DNA of 64,000 nt, from the NCBI GenBank assembly GCA_038087035.1, contig CP051187.1, forward strand, positions 6,640,001 to 6,704,000, read 5' to 3'. The first letter of the stretch is position 1, and each line of letters opens with the position of its first letter. The notes below the pieces were generated by a model. It was not told the DNA's origin, did not search any database, and saw only the letters and a program-made list of their open reading frames with translations. Shown piece by piece: positions 45,346 through 54,120 of this stretch. The translations under genes and the position numbers were made by a program. Source of the stretch: Gloeotrichia echinulata CP02 (lineage in GTDB: Bacteria; Cyanobacteriota; Cyanobacteriia; Cyanobacteriales; Nostocaceae).

Positions 45346-46434
45346 ATGGGAACAAAAAAGCTAACAGATAAAAGTACGAAAGCCGAAATTTTGCAGGCGT
45401 ATGAGGAGTTAGCCAAAGAAGCAACAGCAGTAAAATCGCAACTTAACCAAGCGCTGAAAGAGAATCAATCTGTAACGACTGTAACGCAAGATAAACCTAA
45501 AGAAGAATTAAAACCAACTATGAATAAGCCATCTACTATTCAGCAAAAGATGAATTCAACCATAGAAAGTTTGGCTAAAATTCAGTTAGGCTTTGGTAGT
45601 GCTGCTAATGAATTGTCGGAACAGTTAACTACACAAGCTTCTAAGTTAGAACAAATCCGAGAAGCTGTAGAAAATGAAGTTGATCAATTAGCGCGATTAC
45701 ATAACTTAGAAATATCCGAGGATATTTTGGATACGCTAATTAAATCCTATGAGGATAATTCTAAAGCTTATCAAGAAGAGTTTAGCCAGCGTCAGGAAAT
45801 ATTATTGCAAGAAATAGATGAGCAAAGGAAAACTTGGGCGAAAGAGCAAGAAGAAAAGAATCGAGAAATCAAAGAACGAGATGCAAATATTAATAAAAAT
45901 AGACAACGGGATGAGGCTGAATATAAATATAATTTAGAACTCCAGCGGAAACTGCAAAGAGATGAATATGAACAACAACAAAAAGCTTTAAATAAACAAC
46001 TGGAAGAATTTCAGCAAGAAACCGAAAAACAGTGGAGTGAAAGAGAAAAAATAATTGCTGAACGAGAAAAACAATTTGAGGAATATAAAACAAAAGTAGA
46101 GACATTTCCTAAAGATAAAGAAGCCGCTATCAAAAAAGCCACAGAAGAAGGAAAAGGTATCGCCCACTATCAAGCTAAAATCAAATCTGATTTGTATGGT
46201 AAAGAAGTGGAAGGTCAAAAGCGTTTCTACGAACAAAGATTACAGTCTCTAGAACAGACGATTACCAATCAAGAAACGCGAATTCAAAATCTTTCTAAAC
46301 AACTTGAATCGGCGCTAAAACAAGTTCAAGATTTGGCTGTGAAAGCGATTGAAGGTACTGCTAATGTAAATTCATATCAGGCTATCAAGGAAATAGCTTT
46401 AGAACAAGCAAAAAGTCAGGTAAAAAATAAATAA
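45346..46434 (+). CDS. Coiled-coil-rich protein B (paralogue of A)
   Basis: The 362-aa product from ATG 45346 (a TTG at 45334 is possible) is coiled coil throughout. It matches the preceding gene in order and sequence: QLGFGSAANELSEQL, RQRDEAEYKYNLELQRKLQRDEYE, EFQQETEKQWSEREKIIAERE and the C-terminal LSKQLESALKQVQDLAVKA. Its N-terminus has an extra 60-residue linker. Same strand as A and likely co-transcribed. A and B probably co-assemble, which is inference from paralogy and pairing. Confidence 0.85.
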   Translation: MGTKKLTDKSTKAEILQAYEELAKEATAVKSQLNQALKENQSVTTVTQDKPKEELKPTMNKPSTIQQKMNSTIESLAKIQLGFGSAANELSEQLTTQASKLEQIREAVENEVDQLARLHNLEISEDILDTLIKSYEDNSKAYQEEFSQRQEILLQEIDEQRKTWAKEQEEKNREIKERDANINKNRQRDEAEYKYNLELQRKLQRDEYEQQQKALNKQLEEFQQETEKQWSEREKIIAEREKQFEEYKTKVETFPKDKEAAIKKATEEGKGIAHYQAKIKSDLYGKEVEGQKRFYEQRLQSLEQTITNQETRIQNLSKQLESALKQVQDLAVKAIEGTANVNSYQAIKEIALEQAKSQVKNK

Positions 46435-46526
46435 CCTGGGTTAGTTATCAGTTGAATTAGGTATAAGAACCCCTCCCCCAACCCCCTCCCCGCAAGCGAG
46501 GAGGGGGCTATGACAATACGGTTAGG

Positions 46527-46689
46527 TTACAGCGATTTTCAGGTAAATGAACCACATTTTTATATCTCACGCATTCGCGTAGCGTCTCGCAGAGAAGGCG
46601 CATTCGCGGAGCGTCTCGCAGAGAAGGCGCAAAGGAAGAAAGAAATACAGATGTCGGGGTGTGGTCTAAATACCTGAAAACTGCTGTAA
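46527..46689. mobile_element. MITE-like element, family I (copy E)
   Basis: Its ends are the most symmetrical of the family: TTACAGCGATTTTCAGG and CCTGAAAACTGCTGTAA. The core is not the usual palindrome but two copies of a GCATTCGCG(T/G)AGCGTCTCGC block. It interrupts the DUF3226-type gene. Confidence 0.92.
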
Positions 46690-46783
46690 AACGAATTCCG
46701 TTCTTTTCAATTAATTCTGGTATTACGCGCTTATCATCCTGTCCTTCCACCAAAAGCTTCTTGGGGATATAACCTTTTACCAT
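46690..46783 (-). pseudogene. DUF3226/TOPRIM-like gene, 5' fragment cut by a MITE
   Basis: MVKGYIPKKLLVEGQDDKRV, followed by IPELIEKNGI, is the start of a DUF3226-type (TOPRIM-like) protein. LLVEGQDD contains the conserved Glu of the TOPRIM fold. After 30 codons the frame enters the family I element at 46689 and reads out through repeat sequence; no continuation exists beyond the element. Normal members are several times longer. It starts 2 bp after the stop of the ATPase gene, so the two were one operon. Confidence 0.82.
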
Positions 46784-46785
46784 TG

Positions 46786-47901
46786 CTAACGCACCTCAAT
46801 TTCTCTTTCAGCAGCGATGACAATTTGAGATTCGTTAAAAACTATACTTTTGTCTTTACCTCTTTCAATTCTGTGAATTCTAATACCATCTTCAGTGGCA
46901 TCTTCCTGCTGGGCTATACTGGCTAAACTAGTCCAACAATCACTATTGTGGGTAGTGGCAAAAACTTGCACATTTAGCCTTTTTGCCGTATCCCAAATCA
47001 GTTTCCACATATCAGACATAGCTGTAAAATGGAGTCCGGTATCAATCTCATCAACAAATAAATATCCGTCTTTAGCACAAACTGTAGCTAGTGCAAGTCC
47101 TAATATCCGCCAAATACCATCACCCATACTGCCAATTGGTACACGCTGGTTACTATCAGAAAGCAGCACAAAAAAACCGCCCCGCGAATCTAAGGAATAC
47201 CTTAATTTTTGAGAACTAACTGGAGCAATTCGTTGAATTTTCGAGTCTATTCTATGAAGTGCCTGCTCTACAAGTTTTTCTTCAGGTGTTAATACTATCT
47301 GGTCAAATAACTCAATCATTTTCTCAGTTTCTAGAGAAGATGATGTGACAAATTGTGTTTTTGTTATTGGATTTTTAACATCTCTACGAAATCGCCGAAC
47401 ATAATCTATAGGAAGTCCTCCATTAGGAGATAGGGGTAGTTTCCAAGACTCTTCTTCCCTTACAGAAGTCCACTTTACACTAAAATCACGTTCTCTTAAT
47501 GCATCTGGTACTTCATCAACTGGAAACTCATTCCACAGGTTAAGTTGTGCTTTTGAAGAATTTTTACGTAATTGTATTGATACAATAAGTTCATCGTGAT
47601 TACTGCCATCATCACCTGTGATTAAAAATTGGCTCCCTAATTCAATCTCATGGCCGTAGAAAAGGTGACGAACATCAAGCTCTTGATCTCTCTTCCGCTC
47701 ATCAAAAAAATATTCACTTCGGTTAGTCATCATCTGACGTAGTGGCTCAAGATTATTTCGTGAGCATAAAAGTTGAATAGCTTCTAGTATTGATGTTTTA
47801 CCGGTATTGTTTTTACCCACTAAAAGATTTACTCTACCAAGCTGTTGAAGCTCGAAAGATTGGAAACTACGGAAATTATTGATTTTTATCGTCTTCAACA
47901 T
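46786..47901 (-). CDS. AAA-type (OLD/RecF-like) ATPase
   Basis: The 371-aa protein from ATG 47901 starts MLKTIKINNFRSFQSFELQQ and has the P-loop LLVGKNNTGKTSILEAIQLL. The C-terminal part has the ABC-like signature region VPIGSMGDGIWRILGLALA, Walker B DGYLFVDEIDTGLHF, and the His-switch VFATTHNSDCW. This is the SMC/OLD-type ATPase that is often paired with a TOPRIM or DUF3226 nuclease in phage-defence operons. The partner here is truncated. The longer frame to 47955 has an unlikely N-terminus. Confidence 0.9.
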   Translation of the reverse strand: MLKTIKINNFRSFQSFELQQLGRVNLLVGKNNTGKTSILEAIQLLCSRNNLEPLRQMMTNRSEYFFDERKRDQELDVRHLFYGHEIELGSQFLITGDDGSNHDELIVSIQLRKNSSKAQLNLWNEFPVDEVPDALRERDFSVKWTSVREEESWKLPLSPNGGLPIDYVRRFRRDVKNPITKTQFVTSSSLETEKMIELFDQIVLTPEEKLVEQALHRIDSKIQRIAPVSSQKLRYSLDSRGGFFVLLSDSNQRVPIGSMGDGIWRILGLALATVCAKDGYLFVDEIDTGLHFTAMSDMWKLIWDTAKRLNVQVFATTHNSDCWTSLASIAQQEDATEDGIRIHRIERGKDKSIVFNESQIVIAAEREIEVR

Positions 47902-48018
47902 AATTTTGCTAGCCGGAGACAATACAGAAGTGATGACTGGTATTAGTATAAGCAATGCTGATACCTTTTACTCTAGCAAAAAAGGCGATATCTCCGATGG
48001 GCTACGCCTACGCACTCC

Positions 48019-48636
48019 TTACCCCAACTCCTCAACACCAGCACCTTCGCCTTCTGACTCCACAGGCTCAAACGTCACCTTGTTATATAAATCCAAAAAA
48101 TTCATTTCAAATGGAACTGTAACTAAAGAGATTTTCTCATCTTCTTCGTCATACTCCTGCAGCGTCCATTGCTTCTTACCAGTCTTAGAAAATTGCTCTA
48201 CATGAATCCGATTTTGGTCAATTAATAAATATTCTTGAAAGCTGGGAATTGTCCGGTAATTTGCAAATTTATCTTCGCGGTCATAGCCTTTAGTTGATTT
48301 AGATAAAACCTCAATAATGACCTGTGGATTCAGAATTATATCTTGACGGTTGTTGAAAAATTCTGGTTTATCTGCCAGAATCATCACATCTGGATATGTG
48401 TAGGTACGCTTTTGGGGTATCCATAAACGTAACTGAAAAAGAAAGACTTCATAGTTGAGTTTTTTAAACGCAAAATTTAGCGCAGTAGCAAAATTCCCAC
48501 CAATCAAATTGTGATTAGCAGACTCATGCGCCATAGGAATTATTTGTCCGTCAATATATTCGCTTTTGTAGTCAGCAGCCTCCTCTAGTTCCAGATATTC
48601 CTCTGGGGTGTAGTATCGCTGTTCTGTTACTTGCAT
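48019..48636 (-). CDS. Uma2-family endonuclease-like protein
   Basis: The 205-aa product follows the Uma2 (DUF820) pattern: YYTPEEYLELEEAADYKSEYIDGQIIPMAHESANHN, YTYPDVMILADKPEFF, LNPQVIIEVLSKSTKGYDREDKFANYRTIPSFQEYLLIDQ. The acidic and Lys/Arg residues of the PD-(D/E)XK-like fold are kept. These proteins are hugely expanded in cyanobacteria, and their biological role is not settled. Full-length, in contrast to the split copy at 22317. Confidence 0.9.
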   Translation of the reverse strand: MQVTEQRYYTPEEYLELEEAADYKSEYIDGQIIPMAHESANHNLIGGNFATALNFAFKKLNYEVFLFQLRLWIPQKRTYTYPDVMILADKPEFFNNRQDIILNPQVIIEVLSKSTKGYDREDKFANYRTIPSFQEYLLIDQNRIHVEQFSKTGKKQWTLQEYDEEDEKISLVTVPFEMNFLDLYNKVTFEPVESEGEGAGVEELG

Positions 48637-48728
48637 AGTTTTTGTATGGACGCAATGTCTATTAATTAGGGCTATTTTATTTTAAATGAAAATGCTATAG
48701 CGTTTCTCGCCAAGCGTGAGGTACACCC

Positions 48729-48757
48729 GTAGGGGCACGGCAGTGCCGTGCCCCTAC
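48729..48757. repeat. Palindromic repeat core
   Basis: A perfect inverted repeat made of GTAGGGGCACGGCA and its complement around one central base. This is the second core type, also seen inside the elements at 4051, 34469 and 60407. Confidence 0.85.
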
Positions 48758-48850
48758 ACCGCGTGATACAATTAAGTACCATCATTGAATGGGAAGTGCT
48801 ATACATACTGCGATGCATTTTTTCAAGAGAGCGACAATGAAACAAGAAGG

Positions 48851-49762
48851 CTATTCAAAGATGATTGGGCTGATATGAATTTCTCCTTCTTCCTTCCTGG
48901 TTGCAGAAAATAATGTTAAGCCGCATTTTGGTTCATTAATTTTAGGCTCAAAACCGACTTCAAAGGCAATCAAATATATTTTAGATAAATTTGGTCTTTG
49001 TCCTAAGTTAATTTGACAGCCATCATAACGAAAATGAAACCATTTACTTAAGTCTAGAGATATTAAAATATCTTTTGACCAAATACTAGATGAAGTTGAA
49101 AGGTTTTTCGACTCATAAACTAAATCATCACTTCCGTATGCCCAACAAACTTGATTAGCATCAGTTATCCTTACTCTCAGACCTACTTCTTCATTTTTAG
49201 GTGTTCTTATTTTGAATTTAAGATGTTGAAAATTTAATGCATTAACTGGTGCATCATTCATGGGACGGATTGTTACATTAGTTCCCCATCCTTGTCTGAC
49301 AAAAGATATTTTTATAAATGTTTGCTCATTAGATATAACACTTGCCTTTATATAACTATCGGTAGTTCCCCCATGCTTAATGGCTAAAGGATCTGCCCAT
49401 AATTCATCAATAATCCTGTCACCTGAATAATCATTAAATACAAATCTTTCTTGTGCTGGCCGAGTTAAACCGTAAGGGTTTGGTGTGGGTACGACAATTT
49501 CCTCTGGGTTGAGTTCTAAAATCTGGCAGAAAGCATTAAAAGCATGAGCGGAAATGGACTCCCTTGCAGATCTAAACCGTTTCCAGGTTGCTTTTGAGAT
49601 CCCTTGAGGATAAGGTTCTTTTTCCCAGTCTGGATCTATAGCCTTACTAGCTTGCTCAAGCCATCTAGGGCTATCTAGTTTCCAACCCTTGCTCCCAGCA
49701 ATTTTACTTACGGCTACTTCAATTATGAGCTTGCTATCCTGAGAAGCCTTACGCAAATCCAT
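48851..49762 (-). CDS. Hypothetical protein with HTH-like N-terminus and possible beta-sandwich C-terminus
   Basis: The first 95 residues (GISKATWKRFRSARESISAH, then AFNAFCQILELNPEEIVVP) match the helical N-terminal module found on many cyanobacterial signalling or effector proteins, resembling a Cro-like HTH. Residues 110-303 are strand-rich (LKFKIRTPKNEEVGLRVRITDANQVCWAYGS), like a CBM/CIA30-type sandwich. ATG start. It is divergent from the AT-rich genes starting at 49961 and may regulate or belong with them. Confidence 0.7.
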   Translation of the reverse strand: MDLRKASQDSKLIIEVAVSKIAGSKGWKLDSPRWLEQASKAIDPDWEKEPYPQGISKATWKRFRSARESISAHAFNAFCQILELNPEEIVVPTPNPYGLTRPAQERFVFNDYSGDRIIDELWADPLAIKHGGTTDSYIKASVISNEQTFIKISFVRQGWGTNVTIRPMNDAPVNALNFQHLKFKIRTPKNEEVGLRVRITDANQVCWAYGSDDLVYESKNLSTSSSIWSKDILISLDLSKWFHFRYDGCQINLGQRPNLSKIYLIAFEVGFEPKINEPKCGLTLFSATRKEEGEIHISPIIFE

Positions 49763-50084
49763 GTATACTTAAGCCGATTTTTTGTCAATATCAATCGTAG
49801 CTCACTTTCCTGAGCTAAGGTGATCTGCCTGAGCCAGGATGAGTTTCTATCGTTGAATTATGACTAGTACGTAAGTAAATGACAAAATTTTAAGCACACA
49901 AAAGGAAAAATTTAGTGTAATATAAAATACATTAGTATAGTTCTGGGGTGTGTTAAGAATATGTCATTAAGTTGCAAGATGCTTGAGGTTGAAGAAAGGG
50001 TGGCGGAGTTGGAAGCTGCGCTTAAGAAAAATTGTGTTGAGTAGTCTGCTGAAAATCACTATTTTTTAACTGGTAGATATCACC
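49763..50084. other. Divergent intergenic region with one tiny frame
   Basis: This is the promoter region for the genes on both sides. A 27-codon frame at 49961-50044 (MSLSCKMLEVEERVAELEAA...) is an amphipathic helix with clean start and stop, possibly a small peptide gene, but there is no further support. Confidence 0.35.
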
Positions 50085-50270
50085 ATGAAGATTAAGTCTT
50101 TATTACTAGAAACTAAGATTGCTAAATTAGTTTTCAACCAAAATAAAACTCAGAAAAAAACACGATGTGGTTATGGTGCTTGTTCTGTTAGCGGCTGTAA
50201 TTGTCGAGCTTATGAAGGCAGGGATAATACTTGCGAGAACTGTGGGCATAATTATGAGCGTCATTGGTAA
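50085..50270 (+). CDS. Small Cys-rich, probably zinc-binding protein (61 aa)
   Basis: The C-terminal half is CGYGACSVSGCNCRAYEGRD followed by NTCENCGHNYERHW. It has seven Cys and two His, with CENCG and the closing H-x4-H pattern of small zinc ribbons or treble-clef-like knuckles. The N-terminal half is basic. A frame in another phase overlaps it and leads into the next gene, but the true start of that gene lies after this stop. First clear gene of an AT-rich set. Confidence 0.65.
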   Translation: MKIKSLLLETKIAKLVFNQNKTQKKTRCGYGACSVSGCNCRAYEGRDNTCENCGHNYERHW

Positions 50271-50313
50271 CATACTGATCAATATACTCTTTACAAGAAT
50301 ATTATATCTAGTC

Positions 50314-51207
50314 ATGAAAGTTTACATATGGACTCCTCGTCCATTATCTTTAGATCCAGGACATGCAGCCATTTCTATAGGAAATCAATACTTTAGTTTT
50401 AGCATAAATTATGCTAATAATTCATTCAACAAATGGAACACTCTGTATGAAGATGAAAAATCTCACAAAAGATCGGCAGATCACATTATAGAAATAGATG
50501 TAGATAAAATTTTTCATCCTTATATTCTCGATCAATATAATCCGTCAAACACAATTACTGGCCGATTTTCATACAGAGGGATGGGTGGAAAACCCTATCA
50601 TTTGGTTTACAATAATTGTTGTCATCAAGTCGCAATGTTTACAAATACAGCAATTTTTCCGTATCTAATTGATATTTTTGGTAATCCTCAAGGAAATACT
50701 TACTGGCTAAATTATGACAATGAACATTATGCTCAAGCCAGATATGAAAAACTCAAGAGTTTGTATTGTAAATACAATATAAATAATGACAAAGAAGATA
50801 TCATAATTTTATGCAAATGGGAATTGTTTAAAATGTATAAACTGGCTTTATTACATAAGTATGGCTCAAAAGTAGCTATGAACATACTGGAAAAAAATTA
50901 CCCTGAGGAACAACCAGATCAAGTTGTTTGGCATCCTAATAGCATTATAAAATATGCCAACTACGCCAAAGCTGTAGTTGAAGATTTTTCAGGAAGAGTT
51001 CCATCGCTACCCTGGATTTATACTACCCAGTGGGCTAATAGTAATGGTGCGCCAATAAAAGCAGAAATTAATAGCGTAGAGGAATTCCAGCGGACAGATA
51101 TAGGATTTAGAGAGCAGACATCATTAAATAAATCAATAGATGATGTAATAAATACATTAAAAAAATATCCAGGGTTAATATTGAAAATTTTCAATTTGAA
51201 AAAATAA
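50314..51207 (+). CDS. Possible papain/NlpC-like hydrolase, 297 aa
   Basis: From ATG 50314 the protein starts MKVYIWTPRPLSLDPGHAAI. The His in PGHAAISIGNQYFSFSI and the Cys pair in YHLVYNNCCHQVAMFTNTA are in the His-then-Cys order of permuted NlpC/P60-like (papain-fold) domains, including certain secreted effector toxins. The C-terminal 150 residues are unassigned. The frame is open upstream to 50167, giving a hydrophobic extension that overlaps the Cys-rich gene. Catalysis is inferred from motif order only. Confidence 0.55.
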   Translation: MKVYIWTPRPLSLDPGHAAISIGNQYFSFSINYANNSFNKWNTLYEDEKSHKRSADHIIEIDVDKIFHPYILDQYNPSNTITGRFSYRGMGGKPYHLVYNNCCHQVAMFTNTAIFPYLIDIFGNPQGNTYWLNYDNEHYAQARYEKLKSLYCKYNINNDKEDIIILCKWELFKMYKLALLHKYGSKVAMNILEKNYPEEQPDQVVWHPNSIIKYANYAKAVVEDFSGRVPSLPWIYTTQWANSNGAPIKAEINSVEEFQRTDIGFREQTSLNKSIDDVINTLKKYPGLILKIFNLKK

Positions 51208-51332
51208 AATTAATATATAGTTCTTTAAACAGAAGAGATACTCATTTAAACTTTAAACCTGCTCTCCAAATTGCCAAAAAAAAGAAATTGATAACTTAAA
51301 ATAATTAATTATTTTACAAGGAGTATTGAGTA

Positions 51333-52034
51333 ATGATTAAAATCAGAAAATACCTAAAGAAACTATTGCTTTCATTACTAAAAGGGGCTTTTGTTCGGAA
51401 TAAAACATTTTCAGTTAAATCTTTGCTAGTTAAGACTCTTAGGAAACTTTTCAGCACGCAAGAAAGGAGACAGTTGTGGACAAAATTAAATGAGCAAGTC
51501 GTTGAATTTATGAAACAATCTGGATATGAAGATCAGGCTAGACCAATTGCAGAATCTGCACTAGAATTAGCCAGATTGATTGGTGAACCACTGTTAGTGT
51601 CAAACTCGTTGAGTAATTTAGCAACAATAAATTATAATTCAGCGGTCTTTTTCTCCAATAATGCAGCAAAATATGGACATATTTTCAATATGGAGCCTAT
51701 TTATAAAAGAGCAGCACAAATGCATTGGGAAGCATTAATAATCAATAGTAGTTGGTTAGGAAATGACAGTTTAGAAGTTGCAATAGTTGCTGGTAATTTA
51801 GCAAACATTTTGGTTATAATGGAACATTATGATTTAGCAGAGATGTGCTATAAAGAAGTTCTACGAATAAAACAAAAAGAACTTGATCCACATCATCATT
51901 CTTTGGTGAAAAGTTTAAATAATTTAGTGATGTTTTACGAATTGAGAGGTCAATATGATAAGGCGAATAAATTAAGGAGTGAGGGACTAAATTTTGCTGC
52001 CAAGGATACTTGGCTACCAAAGAACCTATTTTAG
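51333..52034 (+). CDS. TPR protein, 233 aa
   Basis: The N-terminus is strongly basic and amphipathic (MIKIRKYLKKLLLSLLKGAF). Then come TPR-like helices (QARPIAESALELARLIGEPLLVSNSLSNLA, YDLAEMCYKEVLRIKQKELD, HSLVKSLNNLVMFYELRGQYDKAN). A good ribosome site (CAAGGAG) precedes ATG. It is probably the binding or scaffold component of the set; partner unknown. Confidence 0.75.
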   Translation: MIKIRKYLKKLLLSLLKGAFVRNKTFSVKSLLVKTLRKLFSTQERRQLWTKLNEQVVEFMKQSGYEDQARPIAESALELARLIGEPLLVSNSLSNLATINYNSAVFFSNNAAKYGHIFNMEPIYKRAAQMHWEALIINSSWLGNDSLEVAIVAGNLANILVIMEHYDLAEMCYKEVLRIKQKELDPHHHSLVKSLNNLVMFYELRGQYDKANKLRSEGLNFAAKDTWLPKNLF

Positions 52035-52084
52035 TGATGAGCAAGATGGAATTGTTAAATACCTTCATATAATAAGGAGATAAA

Positions 52085-52453
52085 ATGTTAAATCCATTAG
52101 GAGCTTTTGAAGAGGGTTTCCGATTATCTCAAAAAGCAATTGATTATTTAGTAGAATGGAATACTGAAGCTGAAATTGCTTCTAGTATTTCTCAAACAAC
52201 ACAACAAGTTGTTGAAATATTGGTCAATGTACCTGGTATGACTATGGCTCATAGTAGAGATTTCAAAAGAGCGACACCTTTTTTACAACTGAAAGATGGT
52301 ACAGTAGTTAAAATTTTTATAAATCCAGCACAAGTAAAACACATATTTTTAGCAGATTCTAACAACAAAATGATATTTGGAGGCTATGTAGGTTGGATTC
52401 ATAACAAAAATTTAAATGAAGCTATTGATAATATCAAGAAAGAATTTAGTTAG
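52085..52453 (+). CDS. Hypothetical protein, 122 aa
   Basis: AAGGAGATAAA directly before ATG is a strong ribosome site. The N-terminal half is helical (EGFRLSQKAIDYLVEWNTEA) and the C-terminal half has strands (TPFLQLKDGTVVKIFINPAQ, MIFGGYVGW). I do not recognise a family. It follows the TPR gene by 50 bp and is the last gene of the AT-rich run. Confidence 0.65.
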   Translation: MLNPLGAFEEGFRLSQKAIDYLVEWNTEAEIASSISQTTQQVVEILVNVPGMTMAHSRDFKRATPFLQLKDGTVVKIFINPAQVKHIFLADSNNKMIFGGYVGWIHNKNLNEAIDNIKKEFS

Positions 52454-52904
52454 GAGATTATCTCTGGAGTGAATTGCACTAAGATAAGCCAAAACATTTA
52501 TGACACAAGAGTTTGAAGGATTTAGATGTACCGGATAGGGAAGTGACAGTTAAAACAGCTAATTCGCGAATTTTCTACGCGAATGCTTATTGGAGCTATT
52601 CTCGATTCTCTCTTTTTTCTCGTACAAATCAATCCGACCTTCTAAAAACCTTAATAGTCTTGTGAGAAATCCGGGGTACTTATACTGATTAAGCAACGCC
52701 TGAATGTCCACTGTTTAGTATCGTAGGGTGCGTTAGGATGAAATCCGTAACGCACCATCATCAAGGATATGGTGCCGTACTCTCGGCGATCACGCACCCT
52801 ACGTATCTGTCAAAAATCAAGCCGGATTCCTATATGAATAGATAAACCTGCTTGAAGCCCTCACCGTTGTCCTAATTTATTTTTGGGAAATCACTACTTA
52901 CAAA
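52454..52904. other. Intergenic region with a GTAGGGTGCGT palindrome
   Basis: CGTAGGGTGCGTTAGGATG (about 52723) and ATCACGCACCCTACG (about 52790) form an inverted-repeat element of the type also seen at 21120. No gene is seen. Confidence 0.5.
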
Positions 52905-54041
52905 TTACCCCCACAATCTCCTCCCAGCTTTCCCATTCAATCTCTCATGGGTATCTTGCAATAAAGCGGGAATTTCTAATTTCTCTGGACACCTGGGTAA
53001 ACATTCGCCGCATTCTGTACACCGATTACCCTTCATACCACCAAACCAATGACCAGCATTTTCAAACATGCCGTAACGATATTGTCCATAATCAGTCATA
53101 TCATAAGCTATTGCCAGATTACGTAACCGCAATACCTCTGGAATATTGATGTTTTCTGGACAAGGTAAACAAGCATAACACTGGCTACATTTATCAGTTT
53201 TTAACGCTATTTTTTGCTGATTTTCTAAACGTTGAAAAGCCGCAATCTCCTCTAAAGTTAATTCACCATCACTATCAGCAACCCGCAGAGGTGCGATTAA
53301 TTCATCTGGCTTTGCAGGTCCAACACTTAAGGTAGTAATGCGGCTATCACTCAGCAAAAATCGATAATTTAACTCTAAAGGTGAAAATGGCTCACACAAC
53401 TCTTTTAATGTTTCGGGTGGGGTGTACAGCTTTCCTCCCTTATCAGCAGGAGAAATGATGAAAACGCCCATATCTTTCTCGACTGCTAGCTGAATCGCTG
53501 GTGCATGGCGTTGGAAAAAATAGTAATAATGCAGATTGACAAATTCAAATAAATCTGTATTGATAGCCGCCTGAATTAGTTCTAATGAGCCGTGGGTGGA
53601 AAAACCTACATGTCGCACCCGGCCATCAGTAACAGCTTCTTGCACAGCTTGCATACAACCACCTTGAGCTTGTACCCAGTCGAGGTGTTCCCACGTGTTC
53701 AAGCCATGAATTCCCAAGCAATCTAAATAATCTAGCTTTAATCTTACCAGGGATTCATCAATGTAGCGGCGCATGGTGTCAGCATCCTGCGTGGGAGGGA
53801 TTTTTGTAGTAATGTGAAGCCTGGTTCGAGGTACTGATAAACCAGCTTTTAGCGCTTCACCAAAATACTCCTCACTTTTACCGTAACCTCGCGCAGTTTC
53901 TATGTGATTAATTCCTAGCGCCAAAGCTGTTTCGATAGTTTTGGAAGCATTTTTTGCATCGGCTAAGTAACGCATTGTTCCCAAAGAAAAAACAGAAAGG
54001 CGTAAATTAGTTTTCCCAAAACGTCGGTATTGCATCTTCAA
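52905..54041 (-). CDS. Aldo/keto reductase with C-terminal ferredoxin-type Fe-S motifs
   Basis: The 378-aa protein combines an aldo/keto reductase barrel (MQYRRFGKTNLRLSVFSLGT at the start; Asp, Tyr and Lys in the barrel, HIETARGYGKSEEYFG) with a C-terminal domain having two Cys clusters: CSQCYACLPCPENINIPEVL and NRCTECGECLPRCPEKLEIP. These should bind 4Fe-4S clusters. Such fusions are known as predicted oxidoreductases; the substrate is unknown. It lies 97 bp upstream of a convergent spacer and stands alone. Confidence 0.92.
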   Translation of the reverse strand: MKMQYRRFGKTNLRLSVFSLGTMRYLADAKNASKTIETALALGINHIETARGYGKSEEYFGEALKAGLSVPRTRLHITTKIPPTQDADTMRRYIDESLVRLKLDYLDCLGIHGLNTWEHLDWVQAQGGCMQAVQEAVTDGRVRHVGFSTHGSLELIQAAINTDLFEFVNLHYYYFFQRHAPAIQLAVEKDMGVFIISPADKGGKLYTPPETLKELCEPFSPLELNYRFLLSDSRITTLSVGPAKPDELIAPLRVADSDGELTLEEIAAFQRLENQQKIALKTDKCSQCYACLPCPENINIPEVLRLRNLAIAYDMTDYGQYRYGMFENAGHWFGGMKGNRCTECGECLPRCPEKLEIPALLQDTHERLNGKAGRRLWG

Positions 54042-54120
54042 CAGAGTTAAAAGTCAATAGTTAGGAGTTATAAGTTAAAACAAATAACTCCTAACTCATA
54101 ACTCATAATTTATAACTTTT

